A DNA stretch of 64,000 nt. It comes from Carnobacterium sp. 17-4. GTDB taxonomy: Bacteria > Bacillota > Bacilli > Lactobacillales > Carnobacteriaceae. Numbering within the stretch: position 1 is the first letter of the stretch; every line of letters starts with the position of its first letter. The stretch spans positions 62,001 through 126,000 of the forward strand of contig NC_015391.1 of the NCBI RefSeq assembly GCF_000195575.1. The letters run 5' to 3'. The position numbers and the translations under genes are program-made. Under the pieces are notes generated by a model. That model saw nothing but the letters and a program-made list of their open reading frames with translations, was not told the origin of the DNA and did not search any database. Shown here piece after piece: positions 53,744 through 63,011 of the stretch.

Positions 53744-54781
53744 ATGGATAATCAAATGCAGTTGTATTCGCTTGTGAAAAAACTTTATCAAGCTGGTTTC
53801 TGGGAAGATTATTGGGATAATGATATCATTGGTATACAATTGGTTGGTTATAAGGAACCAGTTTTTATTTCCGTTTTAGGGAAAGCTGAACAGAATTTCG
53901 GTTTCTTAATTTATCGTAATTTAGAAGAACTGTCTTATTTTTTTGAAACACGCAAGAGAGCTGAGTTTCGTGAATTTAGTTCGGTAATGGAGATGCTCCA
54001 AACTCAAAAATGTATTTCTTTACACTTTGAAGATCGTCAAAAAATTCCCAAAGAAGAATATAAAAAAATAAAAGCTAGCGGCATAACTTTTAGAGGGAAA
54101 AAAGCATGGCCGGTCTTTACAGACTATAAACCAGGGTATTACCCGTTTACAATAGAGGAAAACGATGTCCCTTTCTTGATAGCTGTTTTTGAAAAGCTAA
54201 TGGAAACAGCACGGGATTTCCGAGCATCTTTACAGGTTTATGAAAAGGAACAAGAAATCTACGAAGTTTTAATGCGGAGCTATAAAACAGACGGTTCATA
54301 TAAAGATGGTTTTTATGTAGTTCCAAAAGCGATTGTAGAAGGGATAGTTGATAATGAAATAAACTATGCCACTATTAAGCTGACAGAATTTGAGATGAAG
54401 CGAGCGAATACTCAAAAAATGGAACATACTATTTGGGAATTAGATATTGATTTTGTTGGAGTACCTGTTGTTCCGCCAAGTGGAGGGCGGCCAATTTTTC
54501 CTTGTTTGCTATTGGTAGCAGATAGTCAAAAGGGTGAACTCATTTGTAGTGAATTTATCAAACCACAAAATATTGAAAAAATTCAACGTATTGTTCTCCA
54601 ACTCATCGTGGTGCAAAATGGTAGACCACCAAAGATTGTCATAGATGCAGATCGGTATGTTAAAATTGCAACGTATTTAGAAAGAATGTTAACGACATTA
54701 GATATCGAATTGGTACCAATTCAAAAACTACCTTTATTATCCGTTGTTAAAGAAGACATGTTAGAATATTTTAAAGAGTAA
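53744..54781 (+). CDS. uncharacterised 345-residue protein (DUF6930/7309-like)
   Basis: A soluble protein whose N-terminal half reads LVKKLYQAGFWEDYWDNDIIGI and LGKAEQNFGFLIY, and whose C-terminal half has FPCLLLVADSQKGELI and GRPPKIVIDADRY. This split (an N-terminal domain and a domain predicting exposed activity on plant-type or SEC-C associated proteins) resembles DUF7309/DUF6930 proteins of unknown role. The start at 53744 is favoured by GAGAGGAGAG. It is probably co-transcribed with the next two genes. Confidence 0.6.
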   Translation: MDNQMQLYSLVKKLYQAGFWEDYWDNDIIGIQLVGYKEPVFISVLGKAEQNFGFLIYRNLEELSYFFETRKRAEFREFSSVMEMLQTQKCISLHFEDRQKIPKEEYKKIKASGITFRGKKAWPVFTDYKPGYYPFTIEENDVPFLIAVFEKLMETARDFRASLQVYEKEQEIYEVLMRSYKTDGSYKDGFYVVPKAIVEGIVDNEINYATIKLTEFEMKRANTQKMEHTIWELDIDFVGVPVVPPSGGRPIFPCLLLVADSQKGELICSEFIKPQNIEKIQRIVLQLIVVQNGRPPKIVIDADRYVKIATYLERMLTTLDIELVPIQKLPLLSVVKEDMLEYFKE

Positions 54782-54811
54782 TTTTTAAGCAATCAAAAAT
54801 GGAGGCCAATA

Positions 54812-55504
54812 ATGAAAACTCTAGTAATCCTATCTCATCCTGAAATTAAGGAGTCGGGAAGTCAGCAGTATTTGCTGAGTTCAATTCCTGAAAATAAAAA
54901 TATAACCGTTCATCATTTGGAATCTATTTATTCTGATTTCAACATAGACGTAGAAAAAGAACAAGAGCTGTTAAAAAGACACGATCGAATCATTTTTCAA
55001 TTTCCTTTTTACTGGTATACAGCTCCTGCATTATTGAAAAAATGGCAAGATGATGTACTGGCAGATGGTTTTGCCTATGGTAAGAAAGGGAAAGCATTAA
55101 TAGGAAAAGAATTTGGGTTAGTATTGAGTATTGGTGTGAAAAAAGAAGAATACCAACCTGGAGGACGTGAAGGATTCAGTATTGATGAATTAACAAAACC
55201 CTTTCAAGCGATGGCACTGAAGACTGGAATGATGTTTCTTAAAACATTGCCTATTTTTCAATTTAGTTATTTAACAGAAAATCAGAAAATGAGTCTATTG
55301 ATTCGCTACCAGCAATATTTAACTCGTGAAAAAGATGATAGTTTAGAAGCTCGAGAAAGATGGTTTATCCAAGAACTATCAGAGACGGATGTGACTAAAT
55401 TAAATAATGGAGATCAATTCGTTCTGGATCAAGCAATAGAATTTATAGAAGAAAATAGAGATACAATAGATGAATTGAAGATTGTTTTAGATCAAATGAA
55501 TTAG
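54812..55504 (+). CDS. NAD(P)H-dependent oxidoreductase, flavodoxin-2 fold (KefF/MdaB-like)
   Basis: A 230-residue quinone reductase type flavoprotein. VILSHPEIKESGS at the N-terminus is the FMN phosphate loop, and FQFPFYWYTAPALLKKWQDDVL is the signature of the family, followed by the KGKALIGKEFGLVLSIG strand. It reduces quinones or nitro compounds with NAD(P)H. TGGAGG precedes the ATG. Confidence 0.9.
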   Translation: MKTLVILSHPEIKESGSQQYLLSSIPENKNITVHHLESIYSDFNIDVEKEQELLKRHDRIIFQFPFYWYTAPALLKKWQDDVLADGFAYGKKGKALIGKEFGLVLSIGVKKEEYQPGGREGFSIDELTKPFQAMALKTGMMFLKTLPIFQFSYLTENQKMSLLIRYQQYLTREKDDSLEARERWFIQELSETDVTKLNNGDQFVLDQAIEFIEENRDTIDELKIVLDQMN

Positions 55505-55529
55505 CTTGTTAAGGAGGTCGGTAAATGAA

Positions 55530-55712
55530 ATGGAACAAAAAGAGTGGTTGATTCAAGAGTTGGAACGACTAATTCAAACAAGTCGTGATTACAAGCAAAA
55601 AGCATTATTAAAAGCTGTGATTGCTTTAATTGATGAGCAAGTTGAACGAATTAGACAAATGGAAGGCGAATTGGATGGAACCTTATGGAGTCCGCGCAAT
55701 TGGAATGAGTAA
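55530..55712 (+). CDS. 60-residue coiled-coil protein
   Basis: AAGGAGG lies 12 bases before the ATG. Entirely helical and charged (WLIQELERLIQTSRDYKQK, EQVERIRQMEGELDGTL). It follows the flavoprotein by 25 bases and is probably in the same operon. Function unknown. Confidence 0.6.
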   Translation: MEQKEWLIQELERLIQTSRDYKQKALLKAVIALIDEQVERIRQMEGELDGTLWSPRNWNE

Positions 55713-55732
55713 GATAAGACAAAAAAAGCTAT

Positions 55733-55771
55733 AAAAAACAGGCAACCATAAACATGGCTGCCTGTTTTTTA
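55733..55771. terminator. bidirectional terminator
   Basis: AAAAAACAGGCA-CCAT pairs with ATGG-TGCCTGTTTTTT. It ends the operon on the left and the ABC-F gene on the right. The region 55772-55875 has no gene. Confidence 0.85.
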
Positions 55772-55875
55772 TAGCAAGAACTGATTTTTACTGTTGGTCT
55801 AATTCTCAATTTTTTGTACGAAGAGAATCTAGAAAGAAGCGGTTATGAGAAACGATAATAAATAAAGGAACCATT

Positions 55876-57495
55876 CTATTCTTTCAGTTTTGATCGGACA
55901 TAAGAATAGTTTCCTAGATATTTTACAAGGTGTTCATTTTGCAAAAGATAAGTTGTATCAAAAAATTTATCTAAAAAATAGCGATCATGTGAAACAGCAA
56001 TAATCGTTCCTTTAAACTGGCTTAAGGCTTCTTCAATCATTTCTTTGGAGTCAATATCCAAATGGTTAGTAGGTTCATCCAAAATAAGAACGTTATGATT
56101 TAAATGAACGAGCTGTGCCCACCTTAAACGCATTCTTTCCCCACCAGATAGTTGATTCATTTTTTTAAAGACATCTTGTCCGTAAAATAAAAATTTTGCT
56201 AAAATATGCCTTGCTGCACCTTCTGAAACGGAAATTTTATCGCGAAACTCTTCGATCACTGTAAATTGAGTAGACATTTCAAAGGCATGTTGGGAGAGAT
56301 AGCCGATGGACAGAGAAGAGCCTACTTCAACGCTTCCAGTATCCGGTTTGATTTTTCCGAGTAATAGATTTAGTAAAGTGCTTTTTCCAGTTCCGTTGGC
56401 CCCAACAATGGCGATACGATCTTGATAGTGAACGTGAAGTTCAAGATTTTCAAATAATAACTTCTCTCCATAGTGTTTACTGACTCCATTTAACTGAAAG
56501 AGATCTTTACTAGACCGCTTTTTAGTCGTTAATTGAACCTCCATTTTATGTTGCTCAAGAAGTGGTTTTTTGACTAACTCAATTCTAGCCAAAGCCTTTT
56601 CCATATTTTTTGCACGGCGGTGCATTGCATCGCTTGGTGGATTAGAACGGTTTGCCCATTCTTTTAAGCGTTTGATGGCTTCTTTCATTTTTTTTATTTT
56701 TTTCTGCTGATCTTGATAATCTTGAAATTCGTTTAGTATTCGTTTTTCTCGTTCCTTAACATAATCAGAGTAATTTCCAAAATAATAATGCAGTTCTCCT
56801 TGTTCAATCTCAACAATCTCCTGTACAACATCATCTAAAAAGTAGCGATCATGTGAAACTATGATGATTGCTCCATCATAGTTCTTCACAAACTGAGTCA
56901 ACCATTCAATAGCTAGAATATCTAAATGATTTGTGGGTTCATCAAGCAAAAGTAAATCAGGGTGTTCCAGTAAAATTTTTGCTAAACCAACTTTTGTCCG
57001 TTCTCCGCCACTCAAGGTTTTCCACTCTTTTTCCAGTAGAGCGTCAATGTGCAAGCCACTTGTTACGCGGCGAATGGAAGCATCAACCTCGTATCCGCCT
57101 AGTTCTTCAAAATCTTGCTGCAATTGTCCATATTGATCTAAAAGCTTTTCTAAAGGAGCGTTAGGGTCTGACATTTTTAAACTGAGTTGCTCCATTTTAT
57201 TCTCCAAAAGAAAAATGTCAGCGAAGCTTTTTGCTAAAATTTTATATACCAATAGATGATCATCTTGTTTTGGAAGTTGAGCAAGCATGCCAACGGTTAA
57301 GTTTTTTTGCCAAGAGATCTTGCCATTACTAGGCTGCTCAATACCAGCAATGAGTTTGAGTAAGGTTGTTTTTCCTTCACCATTTTGTCCAATCAAACCA
57401 ATCTTTTTTGAGGTAGTAATATCCAGACTTAAATTACTAAAAATCGTGTCAGCTCCATAAGTTTGTGTTACATTTTTCATATTAAATAGACTCAT
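55876..57495 (-). CDS. ABC-F family ATPase (ribosomal protection type)
   Basis: A 539-residue protein with two ABC domains and no membrane part: Walker A motifs GQNGEGKTT (about 38) and GANGTGKST (about 370), signatures LSGGERTKV and LSGGERMRL, Walker B LLLLDEPTNHLD and VLILDEPTNHLD. The linker of about 85 residues (EWANRSNPPSDAMHRRAKNMEKA) is long and basic, as in antibiotic-resistance ABC-F proteins that enter the ribosomal E site. An upstream leader peptide and terminator support drug-induced attenuation. Alternatively a housekeeping ABC-F factor. Confidence 0.85.
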   Translation of the reverse strand: MSLFNMKNVTQTYGADTIFSNLSLDITTSKKIGLIGQNGEGKTTLLKLIAGIEQPSNGKISWQKNLTVGMLAQLPKQDDHLLVYKILAKSFADIFLLENKMEQLSLKMSDPNAPLEKLLDQYGQLQQDFEELGGYEVDASIRRVTSGLHIDALLEKEWKTLSGGERTKVGLAKILLEHPDLLLLDEPTNHLDILAIEWLTQFVKNYDGAIIIVSHDRYFLDDVVQEIVEIEQGELHYYFGNYSDYVKEREKRILNEFQDYQDQQKKIKKMKEAIKRLKEWANRSNPPSDAMHRRAKNMEKALARIELVKKPLLEQHKMEVQLTTKKRSSKDLFQLNGVSKHYGEKLLFENLELHVHYQDRIAIVGANGTGKSTLLNLLLGKIKPDTGSVEVGSSLSIGYLSQHAFEMSTQFTVIEEFRDKISVSEGAARHILAKFLFYGQDVFKKMNQLSGGERMRLRWAQLVHLNHNVLILDEPTNHLDIDSKEMIEEALSQFKGTIIAVSHDRYFLDKFFDTTYLLQNEHLVKYLGNYSYVRSKLKE

Positions 57496-57525
57496 TTTTT
57501 AATTCCTCCGTTTACCGGAAACAGC

Positions 57526-57557
57526 AAAAAAAGAGAGGGGAAAAGACCTCTCTTTTT
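57526..57557 (-). terminator. attenuator terminator before ABC-F gene
   Basis: Read leftward, AAAAAGAGAGG and CCTCTCTTTTTTT form a hairpin with a T-run ending 31 bases before the ABC-F start. With the leader peptide upstream it is the likely off-state structure. Confidence 0.75.
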
Positions 57558-57674
57558 AGAAACAACGGCGTATAAAAATACTCCTTAAAGAAGTACAACG
57601 TGTCGTAAAAAGATGCTTTTTCTGGCTTTTCCATTTTAATTTAGTTAAAAAAGGGCATACTTCACCAATTTCTA

Positions 57675-57758
57675 CTAAACAGCGGAAAATTCGGCACGGA
57701 TAACATATAAAAATGCTGTTTCTTTATTTGTTATAACGTTCCAACCAGTCATTAACAT
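57675..57758 (-). CDS. 27-residue leader peptide of ABC-F gene
   Basis: AAGGAGGTGAAAAG leads to ATG and a 27-codon frame beginning MLMTGWNVITNKET and ending in EFSAV-TAG. It lies about 180 bases upstream of the ABC-F gene, with the terminator in between. This is the layout of ribosome-stalling attenuators of resistance genes such as vmlR or erm. Antibiotic specificity is unknown. Confidence 0.7.
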   Translation of the reverse strand: MLMTGWNVITNKETAFLYVIRAEFSAV

Positions 57759-57972
57759 CTTTTCACCTCCTTAAATTCTAATCATTTATTCATTATAGTA
57801 TACTATATAACTGGCATTAGTAAAAGAAATTGGGGGAAAACTAACTCAAGAATGATAAAACCAATAGAATACTAGTATTCTATTTTCTGTTATTGGGTAA
57901 ATCTTTGTGAATTTTGGTATCGATTGTTTGTAAAAAACAGGTATAATAGGAAAAAAAGGAGGAGTAGAGAGA

Positions 57973-60321
57973 ATGAAAAGAGAAAGTACAGCAGACTATG
58001 ACATAAAAATGGAAAATGTCCGTTATTCTGCTCCTCAACGGTATTATGGAACAAGAATCTTATTTGTTATTAAAGGATCTGCAACTATTTCATTTGGAGG
58101 ACGTAATTTTGAAATGGAAGAAAATGATATTTTAATTGTTAATCGTACCAATAACTATTCCGTAATGGGAAGTGAAGATAATTGCATTATTTCACTTAGC
58201 ATTTCTAGTCAGTTTTTTGTGACTCATTATAAGGAATACTTTCATTACAATTTTTTCTGTTTTTCACAGGAATTAGATCCTGGCAGAGAAGGAATGATTG
58301 CTCAATTAAGACGATGGCTATCTGAAATCATGATTGCAGATTCTAGGAAAGATGAGAGCAATACGCTGGAGATTCGGAGCAACTTGTATCAAATTATGTT
58401 ACTGATGACTCGCTTTTTTAAAAGAGAAGCTCCACATTGGAAAGGTGTGGATACAAGTGATGAACGAATCGCACGAATTATTCAGTTAATTGAACAGAGG
58501 TATGCAGAACCGCTGACCCTTTCTGAGTTAGCAGAACATGAAAACCTGTCTTCTTCATATCTATCGCGCTATTTCAAGCAAATGACAGGTATGGGATTTT
58601 TAAATTACCTAAATCAAGTTCGTTTAAAACATAGCCTAGATGACTTATTGTATACTTCAGATAATTTATTTCAAATAGCGATGAAAAATGGTTTTTCGAC
58701 TGCAAAAAACTACACGGTCGTTTTTAAAACGATTTATAACCAAACACCTGCTCAGTATCGAAAAGAACACCAACATGAACAATTAGAACAGCATGAAGCA
58801 TTGATCAACAAAGTTGAAGCTCACACAGTTCTTGATTCTCCTGCTATTTTAGATAGACTGGCTAGTTATTTAGATGAAGGAATAGATCAAAGTTATACGA
58901 TAGATGAAGAACACCTTGAAGAACGTAGAATTGTTCTAAATAGTGAAGGTGAGCAAGAGTTAAAACATGAAAAGCACATCATATTTATTGGTGAATTAAA
59001 AGAATTATTAAATGAAAATGTTAAAAAACAATTAATTTTAACCAAGCAACAAATGCGTGTAGACTTTGTAGGGATTCAAAAACTCTTTGAAGAGACGATA
59101 CCTTTAACTGAAACTGATCTATCTGAAGGGGCTGGTAGTTCTACTGCATATGCGAATTCTGATATTGTTCTGCAATTTTTAAAAGAACAAGGAATCCATT
59201 TATTCTTAAAGTTAGAGTACAAGCAAATTAGTCAGAACGAAGATTATTACTTTAAAAAAATTGATCAATTCATTCAACATGCTTTGCAAGGTTTTGGGCG
59301 TGATTTTGTAGAAAAATGGCAAATTCTATTTTATAGTAAAGAAGATTCTTCAATAGAAGCAACAGAGTTAGAGCGCGTTTATTTAAAAGTCTGGCAAGTA
59401 ATCAAAAATAAATCTAGCAAAATGAAAGTGGGAGCATTTTTTCCATATGATGAACAAAAAGAAGAGCTTCCAGAAAATCAACAGTGGCAAATCGAGCATG
59501 CAAGTAAAATTGAATTTATCGGTTATGAAGCAGACCAAAACGACGTTATTAATTTTCATGATATTAATGTGGAAGAATTTTCTAAGAGTCATCGTTACAT
59601 TATCGATAAAACGAAAAAAATTAAATCGTTTATGCAGCAAAAGCAAATCGATCGACCAATGTTTTTGACTAACTGGAACATGTTATCTGGAAATACTCGA
59701 TATATCAATGGGAATTTCTTTAGAGGAGCGCTAATTTTAAAAAAGGTTTTAGAATTAGAAAATGACGTAGAAGGAATCGGTTTCTGGATCAATAGTGAAA
59801 TTCATGAGCGATTACAAGATTGTTCTAATAATCTAATCGATAGTTTAGATTTGTTTCATTTCTTTAATGAAAAAAGACCGACCTTTTATACTATGCGTTT
59901 TAAAGAAAGGTTAAGAGGAATGGTCATTGCACGGGGATCAGACTATCTAATGACTGAAAATGAAGACGGATATCAACTGATTATTTTCAATGAGCGACAA
60001 TTTAGTCCCCGATACTCAATTGATGAACTATTTGTAAAAAATCGAAGCAAAGAATTACACATTCATCTCAAAGGGATTAAGCCAGGTAATTATCAAATCC
60101 GTACGTTCAAATTCGATCGAGATAACGGAGGATTATACTCTAAGTGGTGGAATCTGAATAGTAAGTACGGTATTGATCATGAAATGATGGATCATATTGT
60201 TCAATCTCTTAGTCCAGCACTGGATATCAAAGATGAATATTTAAATGAAGAATGGTCTTTTTATTCTTTATTGACAACTAATGCAATCCATTTTATTGAG
60301 TTCCGTAAGGCCATTGAATAG
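57973..60321 (+). CDS. AraC-family regulator with cupin and GH39-like domains
   Basis: A 782-residue protein. Residues about 5-110 are a cupin-like sensor (SATISFGGRNFEMEENDILIV), about 165-275 the AraC DNA-binding domain (LSELAEHENLSSSYLSRYFK, then NGFSTAKNYTVVFK-YNQTPAQYR), and about 310-780 a domain related to family 39 glycosidases. The usual acid/base NEP motif of active GH39 enzymes is not evident, so the last domain may only sense a sugar. It likely controls a sugar operon elsewhere. GGAGGAGTAGAG precedes the ATG. Confidence 0.8.
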   Translation: MKRESTADYDIKMENVRYSAPQRYYGTRILFVIKGSATISFGGRNFEMEENDILIVNRTNNYSVMGSEDNCIISLSISSQFFVTHYKEYFHYNFFCFSQELDPGREGMIAQLRRWLSEIMIADSRKDESNTLEIRSNLYQIMLLMTRFFKREAPHWKGVDTSDERIARIIQLIEQRYAEPLTLSELAEHENLSSSYLSRYFKQMTGMGFLNYLNQVRLKHSLDDLLYTSDNLFQIAMKNGFSTAKNYTVVFKTIYNQTPAQYRKEHQHEQLEQHEALINKVEAHTVLDSPAILDRLASYLDEGIDQSYTIDEEHLEERRIVLNSEGEQELKHEKHIIFIGELKELLNENVKKQLILTKQQMRVDFVGIQKLFEETIPLTETDLSEGAGSSTAYANSDIVLQFLKEQGIHLFLKLEYKQISQNEDYYFKKIDQFIQHALQGFGRDFVEKWQILFYSKEDSSIEATELERVYLKVWQVIKNKSSKMKVGAFFPYDEQKEELPENQQWQIEHASKIEFIGYEADQNDVINFHDINVEEFSKSHRYIIDKTKKIKSFMQQKQIDRPMFLTNWNMLSGNTRYINGNFFRGALILKKVLELENDVEGIGFWINSEIHERLQDCSNNLIDSLDLFHFFNEKRPTFYTMRFKERLRGMVIARGSDYLMTENEDGYQLIIFNERQFSPRYSIDELFVKNRSKELHIHLKGIKPGNYQIRTFKFDRDNGGLYSKWWNLNSKYGIDHEMMDHIVQSLSPALDIKDEYLNEEWSFYSLLTTNAIHFIEFRKAIE

Positions 60322-60386
60322 GTGAATGAGATTTCTTTACAAAGTACAACTCAATGGCTATACTGTAATTTGGTAGGAGGTAGACC

Positions 60387-60644
60387 ATGAAAAAAGTAAT
60401 TATTGCTAGCATTAAAGGCTATCAAAAAGGCATTTCTCCTTTATTTCAGCCAAGTTGCCGCTATTATCCAACCTGCTCGCAGTATGCAATCGAAGCGATT
60501 GAGAAACACGGTGCAGTCAAAGGTACAGTAATGGGAACAGCCCGTATTTTAAGGTGTCACCCTTTTATTAAAGGTGGATATGATCCAGTTCCAAAAAAAT
60601 TTACTTTAAGAAAAAATAGAGAAATAAAAACAATAAAAAATTAG
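60387..60644 (+). CDS. yidD: membrane protein insertion efficiency factor YidD
   Basis: An 85-residue protein with the whole YidD signature: [22 protein letters not shown] (cysteines 24 and 31 region), [27 protein letters not shown]. It assists YidC-dependent insertion at the inner membrane. Here it stands alone, not next to rnpA or yidC. TAGGAGGTAG precedes the ATG. Confidence 0.95.
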   Translation: MKKVIIASIKGYQKGISPLFQPSCRYYPTCSQYAIEAIEKHGAVKGTVMGTARILRCHPFIKGGYDPVPKKFTLRKNREIKTIKN

Positions 60645-60645
60645 A

Positions 60646-60680
60646 ATAAGCTGATAAATGTTAAATTTGTCAGCTTATTT
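60646..60680 (+). terminator. terminator after yidD
   Basis: AATAAGCTGA pairs with TCAGCTTATT. Confidence 0.75.
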
Positions 60681-60825
60681 CATGCGTTCAAAACTTTTTT
60701 TTAGAAACATAGAAAAGACAAACTATTTTAAGGGTTTTCATGAAAAGGTACGAATAACTTTGACAAACCTTTTAATATAGTGTAAATTGTCTTAGGGACG
60801 AAATATTAAGAAAACAACGATAAAT

Positions 60826-60838
60826 AATGTTCGTGTTT
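60826..60838 (-). promoter_or_regulatory. candidate PurR box upstream of guaC
   Basis: On the minus strand AAACACGAACATT fits the lactococcal PurBox AWWWCCGAACWWT at 11 of 13 positions, 72 bases before guaC. No purine riboswitch was recognised. Confidence 0.45.
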
Positions 60839-60909
60839 TTGACTCCCTTTAAAAATAATGATTAATAGCCTAAAAATTAGAGCCATAACAGAAAGAGGTT
60901 AAGGGAAAA

Positions 60910-61884
60910 ATGAAAGTTTTTGACTATGAAGATGTTCAACTCATTCCTAATAAAAGTATTGTAAGCAGCAGATCTGAATGTGATACAACAATTGAATTTG
61001 GTGGTAGAAAATTTAATTTACCAGTAGTACCAGCTAACATGCAAACGGTTATTGATGAAACATTAGCTATCTGGTTAGCAGAAAATAACTTTTTCTATGT
61101 GATGCACCGTTTTGATGAGGAAGACAGAATTCCTTTTATTCAACGAATGAATGAAAAAGGGCTATATTCTTCGATTAGTGTAGGTGTTAAAGCAGCAGAA
61201 TACACATTTATTGAAACTTTAGCGAAAGAAAATTTAGTACCAGAATACATTACGATTGATATTGCTCATGGACACTCTGACTTAGTAATCAATATGATTC
61301 ACCATATCAAGAAGTACTTACCTGGAACATTTTTGATTGCAGGGAATGTTGGGACTCCAGAAGCTGTTCGCGAATTAGAAAATGCTGGGGCTGATGCGAC
61401 TAAAGTAGGTATTGGACCAGGAAAAGTATGTATTACAAAATTGAAAACAGGATTTGGTACTGGCGGCTGGCAATTAGCTGCGTTGCGTTTATGTGCTAAA
61501 GCTGCAAGAAAGCCATTGATCGCTGATGGCGGAGTACGAGATCATGGCGACATCGCTAAATCAATCCGTTTTGGAGCGTCTATGGTTATGATGGGATCAT
61601 TATTCTCAGGACATGATCAATCTCCAGGAAAAACGATTGAAAAAGATGGTAAAATGTACAAAGAATACTTTGGTAGTGCATCAGAATACCAAAAAGGTGA
61701 ACATAAGAACGTTGAAGGCAAGAAAATTCTTGTAGAATACAAAGGCGATATCGCTGAAACACTATTGGAAATGAAACAAGATCTACAATCTTCTATCTCG
61801 TATGCTGGTGGAAATGATGTAGAGTCGATCCGCAAAGTTGATTATGTAATTGTTAAAAATTCAATATTTAACGGAGATCGTTAG
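60910..61884 (+). CDS. guaC: GMP reductase
   Basis: A 324-residue TIM-barrel enzyme that deaminates GMP to IMP with NADPH, returning guanine nucleotides to the adenine branch. [18 protein letters not shown] at the start, the catalytic cysteine in [11 protein letters not shown] near residue 176, and [15 protein letters not shown] follow the Gram-positive GuaC2 pattern, without CBS domains. AGAGGTTAAGGG precedes the ATG. Monocistronic. Confidence 0.95.
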   Translation: MKVFDYEDVQLIPNKSIVSSRSECDTTIEFGGRKFNLPVVPANMQTVIDETLAIWLAENNFFYVMHRFDEEDRIPFIQRMNEKGLYSSISVGVKAAEYTFIETLAKENLVPEYITIDIAHGHSDLVINMIHHIKKYLPGTFLIAGNVGTPEAVRELENAGADATKVGIGPGKVCITKLKTGFGTGGWQLAALRLCAKAARKPLIADGGVRDHGDIAKSIRFGASMVMMGSLFSGHDQSPGKTIEKDGKMYKEYFGSASEYQKGEHKNVEGKKILVEYKGDIAETLLEMKQDLQSSISYAGGNDVESIRKVDYVIVKNSIFNGDR

Positions 61885-61891
61885 ATAAAAG

Positions 61892-61919
61892 AAAAAAGGT
61901 CCTTTAAAGGATCTTTTTT
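61892..61919 (+). terminator. terminator after guaC
   Basis: AAAAAAGGTCCTTTAAAGGATCTTTTTT region: GGTCCTTT pairs with AAAGGATC, T6 tail. Confidence 0.8.
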
Positions 61920-61999
61920 GCTGTAATGCAAATGATTTGTATCCTCTGATTTCTTTGTTACACTTAACGAGTAAACTGAAATGAGAGGGGTCATGAGTC

Positions 62000-62647
62000 A
62001 TGAAGGTATTAGTAGTAGGTGCAAATGGGCAAATTGGTAAAATAATCGTAGATAAATTACAGGATAGCGACAAGCATTCAGTACGGGCCATGGTTCGGAA
62101 ACCAGAACAAGCTAATGCATTAGACATGAAAGATGTTGAAGCGTGTTTAACAGATTTAGAAGGACCAATTGAAGCGATTCAAAATGCTCTTAAAGGTATG
62201 GATGCCGTTGTTTTCTCTGCTGGTTCAGGTGGGAAAACTGGCTACGACAAAACGTTGTCCATTGATTTAGATGGAGCTGTGAAAGTTATGGATGCAGCAA
62301 AAGAAGTTGGCGTCGACCGTTTTATTATGGTCAGCGCAATGAACTCAGATGATCGTGCAACTTGGGACAATGAAGAAATGAAACCATACAATATTGCTAA
62401 GTATTATGCTGATCGTTGCTTGAAACAAAGTGGATTAACGTACACAATTTTGCGTCCTGGCTTATTGAAAAATGATCCAGCTACAGGAAAAATTGAAGTG
62501 GCCGAAAACTTACCAGGTGGCGCCATCTCTCGTGAAGACGTGGCAGAAGTGGTAGTTGCAAGTTTAGATAATGAAACAACTTTTAATAAAGCCTTTGATC
62601 TTTTAAATGGAGATTTGCCAATAGATGAAGCATTAAAAAATCTATAA
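62000..62647 (+). CDS. NAD(P)-binding atypical SDR (YhfK-like)
   Basis: A 215-residue protein with GANGQIGKII (GxxGxxG dinucleotide loop) at residue 7, VFSAGSGG, and Tyr-x-x-x-Lys in YNIAKYYAD. It belongs to the NmrA-like atypical short-chain dehydrogenases that sense or use NAD(P)H. Substrate unknown. GAGAGGGGTC precedes the ATG. Confidence 0.85.
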   Translation: MKVLVVGANGQIGKIIVDKLQDSDKHSVRAMVRKPEQANALDMKDVEACLTDLEGPIEAIQNALKGMDAVVFSAGSGGKTGYDKTLSIDLDGAVKVMDAAKEVGVDRFIMVSAMNSDDRATWDNEEMKPYNIAKYYADRCLKQSGLTYTILRPGLLKNDPATGKIEVAENLPGGAISREDVAEVVVASLDNETTFNKAFDLLNGDLPIDEALKNL

Positions 62648-62664
62648 AACTACAGTACTAATTA

Positions 62665-62713
62665 AAAAAGCATCAAGATCTCTTGATATAAGAGACCTTG
62701 ATGCTTTTTTTAT
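62665..62713. terminator. bidirectional terminator
   Basis: AAAAAAGCATCAAGATCTCTT pairs with AAGAGACCTTGATGCTTTTTT. Confidence 0.85.
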
Positions 62714-62804
62714 AGATTATTTTGTTTATTTTAGAGCATAAAGTCCAAAACAGACTCGGAAAATTCTACTTTTACGAGTAATCCAACAATGAAATGACCT
62801 TTCA

Positions 62805-62956
62805 CGGAAGAGTGGAGCAGAAAAATAGTCCCACTCTTCCGTTAAACGACTCTTCATGGATAAGTTGAGTCCAAAAAGTTGTTCACTCATCCATGAAACA
62901 GCCCTTCATGGATGAGTTGTACCAAAAAAAGCTGTCACTCTTCCAGGAACAGAATA
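62805..62956. repeat. three consecutive related hairpins
   Basis: CGGAAGAGTGG / CCACTCTTCCG (62805-62841), TTCATGGATAAGT / ACTCATCCATGAA (62853-62897) and a third imperfect one, TTCATGGATGAGT / CACTCTTCCAGGAA (62905-62949). The units share GGA-GAGT motifs. They fill the gap before the leftward dehydrogenase gene's end, where a T-tailed terminator is otherwise missing. Confidence 0.6.
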
Positions 62957-63011
62957 AAATGAGCATTTGCATAAACTAGAACACTTATTTTACTTTCCAC
63001 ATCTTACTTTT

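Noticed and set aside
60781-60909. Purine riboswitch before guaC
   Set aside because: The conserved aptamer blocks (TATA..AT-TGG and the three-way junction) are not present; only a PurBox-like sequence was seen.
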